From assembly GCF_018402035.1 (NCBI RefSeq), contig NZ_JAGYJN010000001.1:434001-498000 (forward strand): a DNA stretch of 64,000 nt, written 5' to 3'. Origin of the DNA: Roseicyclus sp. Its GTDB lineage: Bacteria; Pseudomonadota; Alphaproteobacteria; Rhodobacterales; Rhodobacteraceae. The translations under genes and the position numbers were made by a program. Below, piece after piece: positions 19,419 to 29,467 of this stretch (the stretch's first letter is position 1; every line of letters begins with the position of its first letter). The notes beneath the pieces are model-generated. The model did no database searches. It saw nothing but the letters and a program-made list of their open reading frames with translations, and was not told the origin of the DNA.

Positions 19419-19937
19419 ATGAGCAACACGACCGGGCCGCGTGACGCCCTGCGCGCAGCCTTTCTTGAAGGCATGAGCCGGGCGGCAAGCGCTGTCAGCG
19501 TGGTCACCACCGATGGCCCCGCAGGTCGCGCCGGCGTGACCGTTTCGGCGATGACCTCAGTCTCGGCCGATGGCGAAGCGCCGACCATGCTGACCTGCCT
19601 CAACGCAACCTCCTCGGTGCTGCCCTTGGTGCTCGAGAATGGCTGTTTTTGCATCAACCTGCTGCAAAGCGAGCAAACCGCGATCTCTGATATCTTCTCC
19701 TCGCGCAGCCCCGCGCCGGGTGGCGACAAATTCGCCGCCGTCGAGATTTTTACCGCCGCCACCGGCGCGCCATGCTTGGCGCAAGCGCTTGTCAGCTTTG
19801 ACTGCACGCTGCTGTCGGCCGAACGGATCGGCACACATCATATCTGCATCGGCGCTGTCAAAGCGGTCCATGTCGCAGCCGAAGGTGCGCCACTCCTTTA
19901 TGGCATGCGCCGCTACCTGCGCGCCGTGGCACATTAA
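19419..19937 (+). CDS. Flavin reductase family protein
   Basis: MSRAASAVSVVTTDGPAGRAGVTVSAMTSVSADGEAPTMLTCLN, FCINLLQSEQ. Confidence 0.9.
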   Translation: MSNTTGPRDALRAAFLEGMSRAASAVSVVTTDGPAGRAGVTVSAMTSVSADGEAPTMLTCLNATSSVLPLVLENGCFCINLLQSEQTAISDIFSSRSPAPGGDKFAAVEIFTAATGAPCLAQALVSFDCTLLSAERIGTHHICIGAVKAVHVAAEGAPLLYGMRRYLRAVAH

Positions 19938-19954
19938 GGCCATCTTTGCTTCAT

Positions 19955-20059
19955 AAATACTCCGGGGGGCCCGGAACGGGCGGGGGCAGCGCCCCCCAAA
20001 CAAACAGCGTCGCGCGCATGGCGCGCGGCCTTGATGCGAATTTTCGTACGAAAATTCGC
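19955..20059. repeat. Convergent-gene intergenic palindrome cluster
   Basis: GGGGGC-agc-GCCCCC, CGCGCGC-atg-GCGCGCG, and perfect 24-bp palindrome GCGAATTTTCGTACGAAAATTCGC at 20036-20059. Confidence 0.75.
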
Positions 20060-20062
20060 GCC

Positions 20063-21229
20063 CTACCCCGCGACAGGCAAGGCGCGCTCGGCCAGCCGCG
20101 CCAAAAGGCTCGCACCGATCGGCAAAATCTCGTCGTTGAAATCATACCCCGCATGATGCAGCCCCGGCCCCGCGCCTGCGCCCAAGAACAGATAGGCGCC
20201 AGGACGGGCTTGCAGCATATAAGAAAAATCCTCCGCCCCCATCTCGCGGCCTGCCGCTGCATCAACGCGGTCGGCACCGACAAGCTCGGCTGCGACCTCG
20301 GCTGCGAATGCGGTGCGCGCGGGGTCGTTGATCGTGGCCGGATAGCCGATGGCATAGTCCAAGCGGGCTTCCACCCCGAAACTGGCCGCTTGGCCTGTTA
20401 CGATATCGCGCATCCGCGCCATCACCATGGCCTGCACCTCGGGCGCAAAGCTGCGCACCGTGCCGTTGATCATGGCGCTTCCGGGGATCACGTTGTCGGT
20501 CGTGCCCGCATGGATTTGCGTGACCGAGACGACCAGATCTTGCAGCGCGTGATGATTGCGCGACACGATGGTCTGGATCGCTTGCACCATGCTGACGGCC
20601 GCGGGGATCGGATCAATGGTCTCATGCGGCATCGCGCCATGGCCGCCGCGCCCTTCGATCTGGATGGTAAACTCATCGACCGCCGCCATGATCGGGCCGG
20701 GCGTGGTGAAAATGCGCCCCGCCTCTTGGCCCGGCGCATTATGCAGCGCATAGACCTCGGCGATGTCGAAACGGTCCATGATCCCTTCCGCGACCATCAC
20801 GCGCGCGCCGCCGCCATCCTCCTCTGCGGGCTGAAAGATCAGCGCGACACGGCCGCGAAAACTGCGCGTCTCGGCCAAGTACTTCGCCGCCCCCAAAAGC
20901 ATCGCCGTATGCCCGTCATGACCACAAGCATGCATCTTGCCCGGCGTTTTCGAGGCATAGTCAGCCCCCGTTTCCTCAAGGATCGGCAGCGCGTCCATAT
21001 CGGCGCGCAATCCCACGACCGGCCCCGCGCCTTGGCCATTGATGATCGCCACAATCCCGCTTTGCGCGATGCCCGTGTGGATCTCATCCACCCCAATCTC
21101 CGCCAGCCGCGCGGCCACGAAAGCCGCCGTCTCAAAGCACTCAAAGGCCAGTTCGGGATGGGCGTGCAGATGCCTGCGCCATGCGGTCATCTCGGGCGCA
21201 AGCCCTGCGATACGATTGATAATGGGCAT
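20063..21229 (-). CDS. M20 family amidohydrolase (hippurate hydrolase-like)
   Basis: RRHLHAHPELAFE, GLRADMDALPI, MHACGHDGHTAMLLGAAKYL, GAEDFSYM. Confidence 0.92.
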   Translation of the reverse strand: MPIINRIAGLAPEMTAWRRHLHAHPELAFECFETAAFVAARLAEIGVDEIHTGIAQSGIVAIINGQGAGPVVGLRADMDALPILEETGADYASKTPGKMHACGHDGHTAMLLGAAKYLAETRSFRGRVALIFQPAEEDGGGARVMVAEGIMDRFDIAEVYALHNAPGQEAGRIFTTPGPIMAAVDEFTIQIEGRGGHGAMPHETIDPIPAAVSMVQAIQTIVSRNHHALQDLVVSVTQIHAGTTDNVIPGSAMINGTVRSFAPEVQAMVMARMRDIVTGQAASFGVEARLDYAIGYPATINDPARTAFAAEVAAELVGADRVDAAAGREMGAEDFSYMLQARPGAYLFLGAGAGPGLHHAGYDFNDEILPIGASLLARLAERALPVAG

Positions 21230-21292
21230 GGCTGGACTCCTTGGAACGCTTTAGGTCTAACGCAGAGCTGACCCAATCGCCATGGTTTCGCA

Positions 21293-22093
21293 ATGGACGC
21301 TCTTTCCCGCCTTCCACCCATCGACCGACTGCGCGCCATCATGGCGCGGCTGCGCGACCCTGTGACGGGCTGCCCTTGGGATGTCGCACAGGATTTCGCC
21401 ACCATCGCCCCCTACACCATCGAAGAGGCCTATGAGGTCGCCGATGCGATCGAGCGCCAAGCTTGGGATGAGTTGAAGGGCGAATTGGGCGATCTGTTGT
21501 TTCAATCCGTCTTTCACGCCCGTATGGCCGAAGAGGCGGGGCTGTTCGACCTCGACGATGTCGCAACCGCCATCGCCGACAAGATGATCGCGCGCCACCC
21601 CCATGTCTTCGGCGATGAAAGCAACGCCAAATCCGCCGATCAACAGGTTGCTGATTGGGAAAAGCTCAAGGCAGCCGAGCGCGCGGCCAAGGCCAAGGGC
21701 GGTGTGCTGGATGATGTTGCTTTGGGCCTGCCTGCCCTCATGCGCGCTGAAAAACTGCAAAAGCGCGCCGCGCGCGTGGGCTTTGACTGGCCCGATATCG
21801 CCATGGTCATCGACAAGATCGCCGAAGAGGCGCGCGAATTGGCCGAGGCGCGCGCAACCCTGCCGCAAGACAAGATCGCCGAGGAGATGGGCGATCTGTT
21901 GTTCGTCATGGCCAATCTCGCCCGCCATCTCAAGGTCGATCCCGAAGATGCGCTGCGCCGCGCCAATGCGAAATTCACCCGCCGTTTCGCCTTTATCGAG
22001 GCCGAACTCACCAAGCGGGGCAAGCGACCCGATGACAGCGATCTGGCCGAAATGGACGCGCTGTGGGACAGCGCCAAGCGCGAAGGGCTTTAG
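21293..22093 (+). CDS. mazG: Nucleoside triphosphate pyrophosphohydrolase
   Basis: RLRDPVTGCPWDVAQDFATIAPYTIEEAYEVADAIE, EEMGDLLFVMANLARHL. Confidence 0.94.
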   Translation: MDALSRLPPIDRLRAIMARLRDPVTGCPWDVAQDFATIAPYTIEEAYEVADAIERQAWDELKGELGDLLFQSVFHARMAEEAGLFDLDDVATAIADKMIARHPHVFGDESNAKSADQQVADWEKLKAAERAAKAKGGVLDDVALGLPALMRAEKLQKRAARVGFDWPDIAMVIDKIAEEARELAEARATLPQDKIAEEMGDLLFVMANLARHLKVDPEDALRRANAKFTRRFAFIEAELTKRGKRPDDSDLAEMDALWDSAKREGL

Positions 22094-22156
22094 CGCACTT
22101 GCCCTTGCCCGTGAAACCGGGCATCGCGTGAGTATGCCCAAGGACACACAGGCAAG

Positions 22157-23056
22157 ATGACACAGACCGCCACGGCCAGCCCCCCGGAACCAACCAACCA
22201 ACCGCTGCGCGCGGCCTTGTGGATGATTGGGGCCATCGTGGCGTTTTCGGCGATGGCGGTGGCCGGGCGTGCGGCCTCGCTCGAGCTTGATACATTCGAG
22301 ATGATGACCTACCGCTCGATGATCGGGGTCGTGATCGTGCTCGTGGTGGCGCGCGTTGCGGGCACTTTGGGCCAAGTGACACGCCGAAATATGGGCCTGC
22401 ATCTGGCGCGCAACCTGTTTCATTTTACCGGCCAAAACCTGTGGTTTTACGCCATCACCGTGGCCCCCTTGGCCTTGGTCTTTGCGCTGGAATTCACCTC
22501 GCCGCTTTGGACCATGGCCTTTGCCGCGCTGTTTCTGGGCGAGCGGCTGACCCTGTGGAAGGTGATCGCAGGGCTTGTGGGGTTTTTGGGCGTGCTGGCC
22601 GTGGTGCAACCCGGCGTGCAACCCATCTCGGCGGGCATGATCACGGCAGCCATCGGCGCGGTGTTCTTCGCAGGCACCGCAATCCTGACCAAGCGGCTGA
22701 CGCGGACCGAGACGATCACCTGCATCTTGTTTTGGCTGACCACGATGCAGCTGGTCATTGGCCTGATCGCCTGCCTATGGGACGGGGACATGGCCATCCC
22801 CTCGGCGGCAATGCTGCCTTGGATCGTGGTGATCGGGCTTGGCGGGCTGACCGCGCATTTTTGCCTGACCACCGCGCTGTCCATCGCGCCTGCCTCGGTT
22901 GTCATGCCGATGGATTTTGCCCGCCTGCCGGTGATCGCGGTGGTGGGCATCGTGCTTTACGCCGAGCCGTTAGAATGGGGTGTCTTGTTTGGGGCAGCGA
23001 TGATTTTCGCGGCAAACTACATCAATATCCTGACCAGCCAGCGCAAAACGGCCTGA
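22157..23056 (+). CDS. DMT superfamily (EamA) transporter
   Basis: Ten hydrophobic segments in two EamA-like repeats. Confidence 0.88.
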   Translation: MTQTATASPPEPTNQPLRAALWMIGAIVAFSAMAVAGRAASLELDTFEMMTYRSMIGVVIVLVVARVAGTLGQVTRRNMGLHLARNLFHFTGQNLWFYAITVAPLALVFALEFTSPLWTMAFAALFLGERLTLWKVIAGLVGFLGVLAVVQPGVQPISAGMITAAIGAVFFAGTAILTKRLTRTETITCILFWLTTMQLVIGLIACLWDGDMAIPSAAMLPWIVVIGLGGLTAHFCLTTALSIAPASVVMPMDFARLPVIAVVGIVLYAEPLEWGVLFGAAMIFAANYINILTSQRKTA

Positions 23057-23241
23057 CTTGGCCTGACTTGGCATGCTTGGGCGTATCGGGCCCTGTTTGG
23101 CCTGTGTAGCAAAACCGTCACATTCCCTTTCCTGCACTGAATAACACGGCGCCTTGACGTAGCGGCAGAATTTACCTTTCGCCCCTTTTTAATCTTTAGT
23201 TCGTTTTTATCATCTTTTGTTGTGTTTTTGGGGAGAGAGAC

Positions 23242-24384
23242 ATGAACCGCATCGCAGTCGCCTCGGCGGCATTCTTGGCATCGACCGCTGTCGCACAGGC
23301 TGACATTAGCCGCACAGATCAATCCATGCGCCTGATGTTCGAGAATGTTGGACCGAGCGGCAATTACGTCGAGCTTTCCTTCGGAAACGTGCGGCCCGAA
23401 GCAGGTGCCACGGGGATCGAGAACCCCCTGCGGGATTACCAGTTGCCCGGCTTTGGCTTCCTGCACCGCTTTGACGAGACACTTGCCATCGGTTTGATCT
23501 ATGACACGCCCTATGGCGCGGCTGTCCGCTACGCGCCTGCACCCGGCATCTTCAACGGCGGTGGTGCGACAGTCGAAACCGATGCGCTGACCTTGATCGG
23601 TCGCTACAATTTCAATGCAAATGTAAGCGCACATGTCGGTATTCGCGCCTTGCGCAGCGAAGGCGTGATCAACACCTTCTTCGCAAATGACCCGAATGTG
23701 ACGAATATCCCGTTGAACATGGCACCAGCCTTGCCAGGTAACCTGACCGGAAGCAGTGATACGGGCTATGGTTACCTGATCGGGGCGGCCTATGAGATCC
23801 CCGAGATCGCGTTGCGCATGGCCTTGACATATCACAGCCCGATCTCGCTGTCCTTCGCCGCGACAGAGGCGACCGCGGCAGCCTTTGCCGCGCCGGCCAG
23901 CCGCCCCTTCGAGCTTGAGTTCCCCGAGGCGGTCAATCTGGAATTTCAGTCGGGCGTTGCAGCAGATACGCTGGTCTTTGGTTCGGTGCGTTACCAGATG
24001 TGGAAGGGTTTCAACCTGACCGTTCCAAATTCTGTCGTGCCGGGTCAGACCAACGCGCGCTATGTGAACTTCACCTCTGACTCCACAACCTACAACATCG
24101 GGGTTGGCCGCCGCATCAATGAAAACTGGTCGGCGTCAGTGTCGTATACGCATCGTACCGCTGGCACCAAGCCCAGCGACACCTCGCTTGCGCCGACCAC
24201 CGGCCTCGATAGCTTGGCACTTGGCGGTCAGTACACAAAAGACGCGATGACCATTTCGGGCGGTCTGACCTATGGCATTCCGGGCGATCAGAACGTGTTG
24301 AACCCCCGCGCACCGGGTGGCCAAGTCAGCTTTGACGACAACAGCGTCGTCGGTCTTGGCCTGCGGATCGGTTTCCGTTTCTAA
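23242..24384 (+). CDS. OmpP1/FadL family outer-membrane protein
   Basis: Signal peptide, porin-like beta pattern, C-terminal VVGLGLRIGFRF. Confidence 0.8.
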   Translation: MNRIAVASAAFLASTAVAQADISRTDQSMRLMFENVGPSGNYVELSFGNVRPEAGATGIENPLRDYQLPGFGFLHRFDETLAIGLIYDTPYGAAVRYAPAPGIFNGGGATVETDALTLIGRYNFNANVSAHVGIRALRSEGVINTFFANDPNVTNIPLNMAPALPGNLTGSSDTGYGYLIGAAYEIPEIALRMALTYHSPISLSFAATEATAAAFAAPASRPFELEFPEAVNLEFQSGVAADTLVFGSVRYQMWKGFNLTVPNSVVPGQTNARYVNFTSDSTTYNIGVGRRINENWSASVSYTHRTAGTKPSDTSLAPTTGLDSLALGGQYTKDAMTISGGLTYGIPGDQNVLNPRAPGGQVSFDDNSVVGLGLRIGFRF

Positions 24385-24405
24385 TCGGCTTGAAAGCACG
24401 AACCA

Positions 24406-24436
24406 CCCCCGCGCCGACCCGCGCGGGGGTTTTCTT
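24406..24436 (+). terminator. Intrinsic terminator CCCCCGCGC-cgaccc-GCGCGGGGG-TTTTCTTTT
   Basis: Perfect 9-bp stem with T-rich tail after the fadL-like gene. Confidence 0.85.
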
Positions 24437-24514
24437 TTGGGAAATGGCACCCTTTACGCCCCGCGTCCCTTTCCTTATATCTTCACTCAGGAATTCCGCG
24501 GAAGGCACGATCCC

Positions 24515-24877
24515 ATGTCAGAGCATGACCCGCTGCTTGAGGGCACACCGCTTATCAAGCCATCCAGCACCGAGCACCCGCTCTACGACCGCGTGGTCGA
24601 GGCGTGCCGCAGTGTCTATGACCCTGAAATCCCGGTGAATATCTTCGATCTTGGGCTGGTCTATACCATCGATATCAACCCCGAAAACGAAGTGCGCGTG
24701 ACCATGACCTTGACCGCACCGGGTTGCCCCGTGGCGGGCGAGATGCCCGGTTGGGTCGCCGATGCGGTCGAACCGCTCGAAGGGGTCAAGCATGTCGATG
24801 TGGAACTGACATGGGATCCGCCTTGGGGCATGGATATGATGTCGGACGAGGCGCGGCTGGAACTGGGCTTTATGTGA
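24515..24877 (+). CDS. DUF59/MIP18 family Fe-S assembly protein (SUF-associated, SufT-like)
   Basis: YDPEIPVNIFDLGLVYTIDI, MTLTAPGCPVAGEMP, LTWDPPWGMDMMSDEARLELG. Confidence 0.88.
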   Translation: MSEHDPLLEGTPLIKPSSTEHPLYDRVVEACRSVYDPEIPVNIFDLGLVYTIDINPENEVRVTMTLTAPGCPVAGEMPGWVADAVEPLEGVKHVDVELTWDPPWGMDMMSDEARLELGFM

Positions 24878-24961
24878 TGGCCCATCGCGCGCGCCCCCTT
24901 GAGCCAAAGCGCGACACCGCCTATCTTTCCCCTATCGCAGCAGCGACAAGGAGCTGACGCC

Positions 24962-25348
24962 ATGTTCGGCATCCCCGGCAAACAAGCGATCTCGATCACA
25001 CCGGCAGCGGCGGCGCAGATCCAGCGCCTGATGACCCGCGAGGGCCACCAAGGCCTGCGCATCGGCATCAAGAAAGGTGGCTGTGCGGGCATGGAATACA
25101 CGATGGATTACGTCAGCGAGATCAACCCGCATGACGAGATCGTCGAGCAAGACGGCGCGCGGGTGATGATCGCGCCCACAGCCCAGATGTTCCTTTTCGG
25201 CACCGAGATCGATTATGAGACCAGCCTGCTTGAGGCGGGCTTCAAATTCCGCAATCCCAATGTGGCCGATGCCTGTGGTTGCGGCGAGTCGATCAAGTTC
25301 AAGGATGTGGCCGAGCTTGCGGGTGCACAAAACGTCACTGAGCGTTAA
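24962..25348 (+). CDS. sufA: HesB/IscA/SufA family Fe-S scaffold or carrier
   Basis: GLRIGIKKGGCAGMEY and C-terminal NVADACGCGESI (three-Cys pattern). Confidence 0.88.
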   Translation: MFGIPGKQAISITPAAAAQIQRLMTREGHQGLRIGIKKGGCAGMEYTMDYVSEINPHDEIVEQDGARVMIAPTAQMFLFGTEIDYETSLLEAGFKFRNPNVADACGCGESIKFKDVAELAGAQNVTER

Positions 25349-25401
25349 TCGGCTCAAGCAAAGACCGCGCCCCGCGCCGCAGATCGCCAAGAAAGCCGTC
25401 A

Positions 25402-26148
25402 ATGCCCCGTAAGATCGCCGCCGGAAACTGGAAGATGCATGGCGATGGCGCAAGCTTGGCCGAAATTGACGCGCTTCTGCAGGCGCATCCTGCCCCCGGC
25501 GTCGAGATTGTCATCTGCCCGCCCGCGACGCTGATCTATCGCATGGCCAACCATATCGGCGCGCGCCCGATTGCGGTGGGCGGTCAATTTTGCCACGCCG
25601 CCACAAAGGGCGCGCATACCGGCGATATCGCCGCCTCCATGCTGGTCGAGGCAGGGGCAACCCATGTCATCTTGGGCCATTCCGAGCGCCGCGCGGATCA
25701 CGGCGAAAGCGATGCGATCATCCGCGCACAGGTCGCGACCGCGCTGGCAGCCGGGCTGAGCGTCATCCTCTGTGTGGGCGAGACCGAGGCCCAGTATAAG
25801 GCGGGCCAAACCCAAAGCATCGTCGCCACCCAGCTGGCCAATGCCCTGCCCCAGACCGATACGCCCGCGCGTCTCATCATCGCCTATGAGCCCGTTTGGG
25901 CCATCGGCACGGGGCTGGTGCCACAAGACCATGAAATCGCGGCGGTGCATGCAGCGATCCGAGAAATCTTATACAACAACTTTGGCGCAGAAGGCACGGC
26001 GATGTCGATCCTTTACGGCGGCTCGGTCAAGCCCGAGAATGCCGCCGCGATCTTTGCCATCGCAAATGTCGATGGCGCCTTGGTCGGCGGTGCCTCGCTG
26101 AGCGCGGCGGCTTTTTCGCCGATCATCAGCGCGCTTGCGCGTGCTTGA
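25402..26148 (+). CDS. tpiA: Triosephosphate isomerase
   Basis: AAGNWKMHGD, VILGHSERR, AYEPVWAIGTG, ILYGGSVKPENA. Confidence 0.95.
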   Translation: MPRKIAAGNWKMHGDGASLAEIDALLQAHPAPGVEIVICPPATLIYRMANHIGARPIAVGGQFCHAATKGAHTGDIAASMLVEAGATHVILGHSERRADHGESDAIIRAQVATALAAGLSVILCVGETEAQYKAGQTQSIVATQLANALPQTDTPARLIIAYEPVWAIGTGLVPQDHEIAAVHAAIREILYNNFGAEGTAMSILYGGSVKPENAAAIFAIANVDGALVGGASLSAAAFSPIISALARA

Positions 26149-26150
26149 CC

Positions 26151-27416
26151 TTAGGGGGCAGCCCGCAGGTAGCGGGTCAGCGTCAAGCGGATAAGCCCTT
26201 CATCCTCCTCACCGAATTGGCGCAGGGCCACGATGTAGCGCCCCGCTTGCACCGGCAAGGCATGCTGGGCATTCACGCTACCATTGGCGTCGTCATTGCC
26301 ACCCACCCATGTACCGTCCGCATCAAAGACATCCAGCATCGGATCGCCATCGCCAACCGCATCGGCGGTGATCAAGATCAACCCCTCGGTCGGGCTGTCG
26401 AAAACGAACCATTGCGCTTGATCGCCCGGCACATGCCAATCCAGCGTCATGGTCGTGGACAATGGCCCCAAATCCTCGACCGGCCATGACCCATCAAGGG
26501 GCGGCGCCACTTCGGCGCTTGCATAGGCCAAAACGGCGGCCTCTTGCAGATCGCGGGATGAAACAGTCACCCGGATCGGCGAAGTGCGGTCGGACAAGGC
26601 CCGCATGCCGATGCAATACTCCCCCGCGGCCAAGGGGCGCAGAACATCAATCCGGCTGTTCAGGCCAACCGCATCGTCATTCTCGGCCAGAACCATGCCC
26701 GAAGCATCGAAAAGATAGATGTAAGGATCGGCCAACTCATTGGTGGCCCGGATCGACAGCGCTTGTGGCGCTGCAAGGCTGAAACGATAGTAAGGCACCG
26801 CATCGACGCTATTGGCCATGCTTACGCCTTTGGCGAGGTCCGCATCAATCGGCCCCGCGCCAAGCCTCACCGCAGGGGTTTCGGGCAGGCAGGGATCGAT
26901 CCCCACAAAAGGCGCGCCACCCTGCCAATCGCCAAAACCGCCCGCTAACCCGGCGGTGAGTGCGGGCATATCAAGGCGGCTGACGCGCAGATCGGCACTG
27001 ACCGCCGCGCCACCAAACCCCATCACGGCCAAGCAATAGCTTCCCGCCTCAAGCGCAAGTTCAGCGCGGCTCGACACCCCACCGCCGCTGTCATCATCAA
27101 CGACAACAAGCCGCCCATCGGCATCGAACAACTCGATGATCGTGTCGCCACCTGCTGCCGTTGGCGCGGCCTCCACCCGTATATCCATCGCGGTGCCAAG
27201 CGAAAACAGCCCGACCGCGCGCGCGCCCGCCTGCGAGATAACCGCCAAATCCAAGGGCCCCTGCGCACTTGCGATATCCGCGCTTGCCTGCCCCTGCCCC
27301 ATCCACTGCCCTGTATCGCCAAGCCCGGCACATAGGCCGCTTTGCGCCAACGCGGGCGCGCCAAAGACAAGACAGGATATCGCGGTGAGGGCATAGGCGG
27401 GTCGAAGATGGCACAT
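26151..27416 (-). CDS. Secreted protein with about three pre-peptidase-C (PPC)-like repeats
   Basis: Signal peptide; three copies of a pattern like IELFDADGRLVVVDDDS...AGSYCLAV / IYLFDASGMVLAENDDA...AGEYCIGM / LDVFDADGTWVGGNDDA...AGRYIVAL. Confidence 0.75.
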   Translation of the reverse strand: MCHLRPAYALTAISCLVFGAPALAQSGLCAGLGDTGQWMGQGQASADIASAQGPLDLAVISQAGARAVGLFSLGTAMDIRVEAAPTAAGGDTIIELFDADGRLVVVDDDSGGGVSSRAELALEAGSYCLAVMGFGGAAVSADLRVSRLDMPALTAGLAGGFGDWQGGAPFVGIDPCLPETPAVRLGAGPIDADLAKGVSMANSVDAVPYYRFSLAAPQALSIRATNELADPYIYLFDASGMVLAENDDAVGLNSRIDVLRPLAAGEYCIGMRALSDRTSPIRVTVSSRDLQEAAVLAYASAEVAPPLDGSWPVEDLGPLSTTMTLDWHVPGDQAQWFVFDSPTEGLILITADAVGDGDPMLDVFDADGTWVGGNDDANGSVNAQHALPVQAGRYIVALRQFGEEDEGLIRLTLTRYLRAAP

Positions 27417-27570
27417 AACAAACTCCAATTACCAAGGGACGCTGCCGCCCTTTATACCTTCATCGTAGCCGTAGCCGCCCGTGCAAGAAAGTCGAAATCC
27501 ATCGCAAGGCTTGGCATGATCGCTTCACCCTCTGGTCAGCGCGGCCGCGTCGTCGCATATACTGGCACCC

Positions 27571-29460
27571 ATGAGCATGGACCAAGGCGCGCGCGATATC
27601 ACGATCCCCGCAGGGCCCGCGCGGTCAAGCGCCCGGCAGCTCGGCCCGCTGATCGGCGGCGCGCTGGCGCTGATCTGTCTGGCTGCGCTCTTTGCCTATC
27701 CACGGCTTGAACGCGCCTATGCCATTGCCATCGGCGACCGCGACCGCGCCACGCTGGACCTCGCGGTGCAAAACCTGCGCGGCGCGCTGGACAAGGCCGA
27801 GGTGCTGCCCGCGCTTTTGGCCGAACGCGCCAGCATCGCGCGGCTTTTGCGCGACCCCGACAATTCCGGGCTTTTGCCCTTCGTCAATGAACAACTCCGC
27901 CAGACGGCGTTGTCGCTGGATGTCTCGGATGTCTATGTGATGGACGCCACCGGGCTGACCATCGCGGCCTCATCTTATCGAACGGATCGCTCATTCGTCG
28001 GGCGCAACTTTGCCTATCGCCCCTATTTCACCGAGGCGATCGCGGGTGGGATCGGGCGGTTTCACGCCCTTGGCACCACATCGGGCGAGCGGGGCTATTT
28101 CTTTGCCGCCCCCGTGATTGACGGCACCGAGAAGACCGGCGTTGTTGCGGTCAAGATCACGCTCGATGATTTCGAAGCAACCTGGGCCGAAGGTGCCACG
28201 ACGGTCATCGTGCAAGACATGGCCAATGTGATCTTTCTATCAGACAGGCAAAATTGGCATTTCCGCACTTTCGGCCCGATGCCCGAGGCGGCGCTGGAAA
28301 GCATCGTGACCACGCGCCAATACCCCGTCGCCGCCTTGCGCAACCTGCCCGCGCGCCGCGAGCGATTAGCCAATTCCGGTTACGAAACTGTGACCTTTGC
28401 CATGGCCGATGGGGGCAGCTCTTATATTATGCAAACCGGGCTGATCGCCGCCGCCGGATGGCGCGTGTCGATCCTGTCGCCGCTTGCGCCTGCACAGTTG
28501 CAAGCCGCCAATACGCTGACGATCGCGCTCTTGGTGGCGCTGTTTCTCTTGCTGATTGCCACTGCGATCTGGCAGCGGCGCATCCAACTCGAGGATCGGC
28601 TGGCCGCACGCGAAGATGCGCGCGCACGGCTCGAGGCGCGGGTGCGCGAACGCACTGCCGAGCTTGACGAGACCAATACGCTTTTGCGTGAACAGATCGA
28701 AGAGCGCGTGCGCGCCGAGGCGCAGCTGCGCCGCACACAGGCCGAACTGGTGCAGGCAGGCAAGCTTGCCGGTTTGGGCCAGATGTCGGCCGCACTCAGC
28801 CATGAGTTCAACCAACCCCTCGCCGCCGTCAAAGCCTATGCCGAGAATGCCGCCACCTTTCTCGACCGTGGCCGCGAGGGTGAGGCGCGCGAGAATATCC
28901 GCCTGATCTCGGCGATGACGGACCGGATGGCCGCGATCTCCAAGCATTTGCGCAATTTTGCCCGCCGCCCACAAGACAAGACCGGCCCTGTTCTGGTCCA
29001 CGCGGTCGTCGACGATGCGCTGGCCTTGATGGCGCCACGCCTTGCGGCGGCAAAGGCGGTGCTGACCAACACACTGCCCGATCATGATCTTTGGGTGATC
29101 GGTGGGCGGGTCCGGCTGCAACAGGTGATCGTCAACCTGATTAGCAATGCGCTTGATGCGATGGAGGGGGTGGCGCGCCCCGTGATCGCCCTGTCCTTGG
29201 CGGTGACGGATGGGCGCGTCAAATTGATGGTGCGCGATATCGGCCCGGGGCTCAGCGATGAGGCGCTGGCGCAAGCTTTTGATCCCTTCTTCACCACCAA
29301 GCCACCCGGTCAAGGTTTGGGCCTTGGGCTGTCAATCTCCTATAATATCGTGCGCGATTTCAACGGGCGTTTGACGGCCGCCAACCATCCCGAGGGTGGC
29401 GCGCTTTTCACCGTTGAGCTTGACCTAAGCGCAGCGCCAGACAAGATCGCCGCCCAATGA
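27571..29460 (+). CDS. dctB: DctB-type sensor histidine kinase
   Basis: Two TMs around a periplasmic sensor; LSHEFNQPLAAVKAYAENA H-box; VNLISNALDAM; DIGPGLSDEALAQAFDPFFTTK. Confidence 0.9.
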   Translation: MSMDQGARDITIPAGPARSSARQLGPLIGGALALICLAALFAYPRLERAYAIAIGDRDRATLDLAVQNLRGALDKAEVLPALLAERASIARLLRDPDNSGLLPFVNEQLRQTALSLDVSDVYVMDATGLTIAASSYRTDRSFVGRNFAYRPYFTEAIAGGIGRFHALGTTSGERGYFFAAPVIDGTEKTGVVAVKITLDDFEATWAEGATTVIVQDMANVIFLSDRQNWHFRTFGPMPEAALESIVTTRQYPVAALRNLPARRERLANSGYETVTFAMADGGSSYIMQTGLIAAAGWRVSILSPLAPAQLQAANTLTIALLVALFLLLIATAIWQRRIQLEDRLAAREDARARLEARVRERTAELDETNTLLREQIEERVRAEAQLRRTQAELVQAGKLAGLGQMSAALSHEFNQPLAAVKAYAENAATFLDRGREGEARENIRLISAMTDRMAAISKHLRNFARRPQDKTGPVLVHAVVDDALALMAPRLAAAKAVLTNTLPDHDLWVIGGRVRLQQVIVNLISNALDAMEGVARPVIALSLAVTDGRVKLMVRDIGPGLSDEALAQAFDPFFTTKPPGQGLGLGLSISYNIVRDFNGRLTAANHPEGGALFTVELDLSAAPDKIAAQ

Positions 29461-29467
29461 GTGCCCA

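Noticed and set aside
19946-21271. 441-aa + strand ORF antisense to the M20 amidohydrolase
   Set aside because: Antisense shadow ORF; the minus-strand frame has all M20 motifs
21257-22621. 454-aa - strand ORF antisense to mazG and the EamA gene
   Set aside because: Spans two real opposite-strand genes; composition typical of a shadow frame
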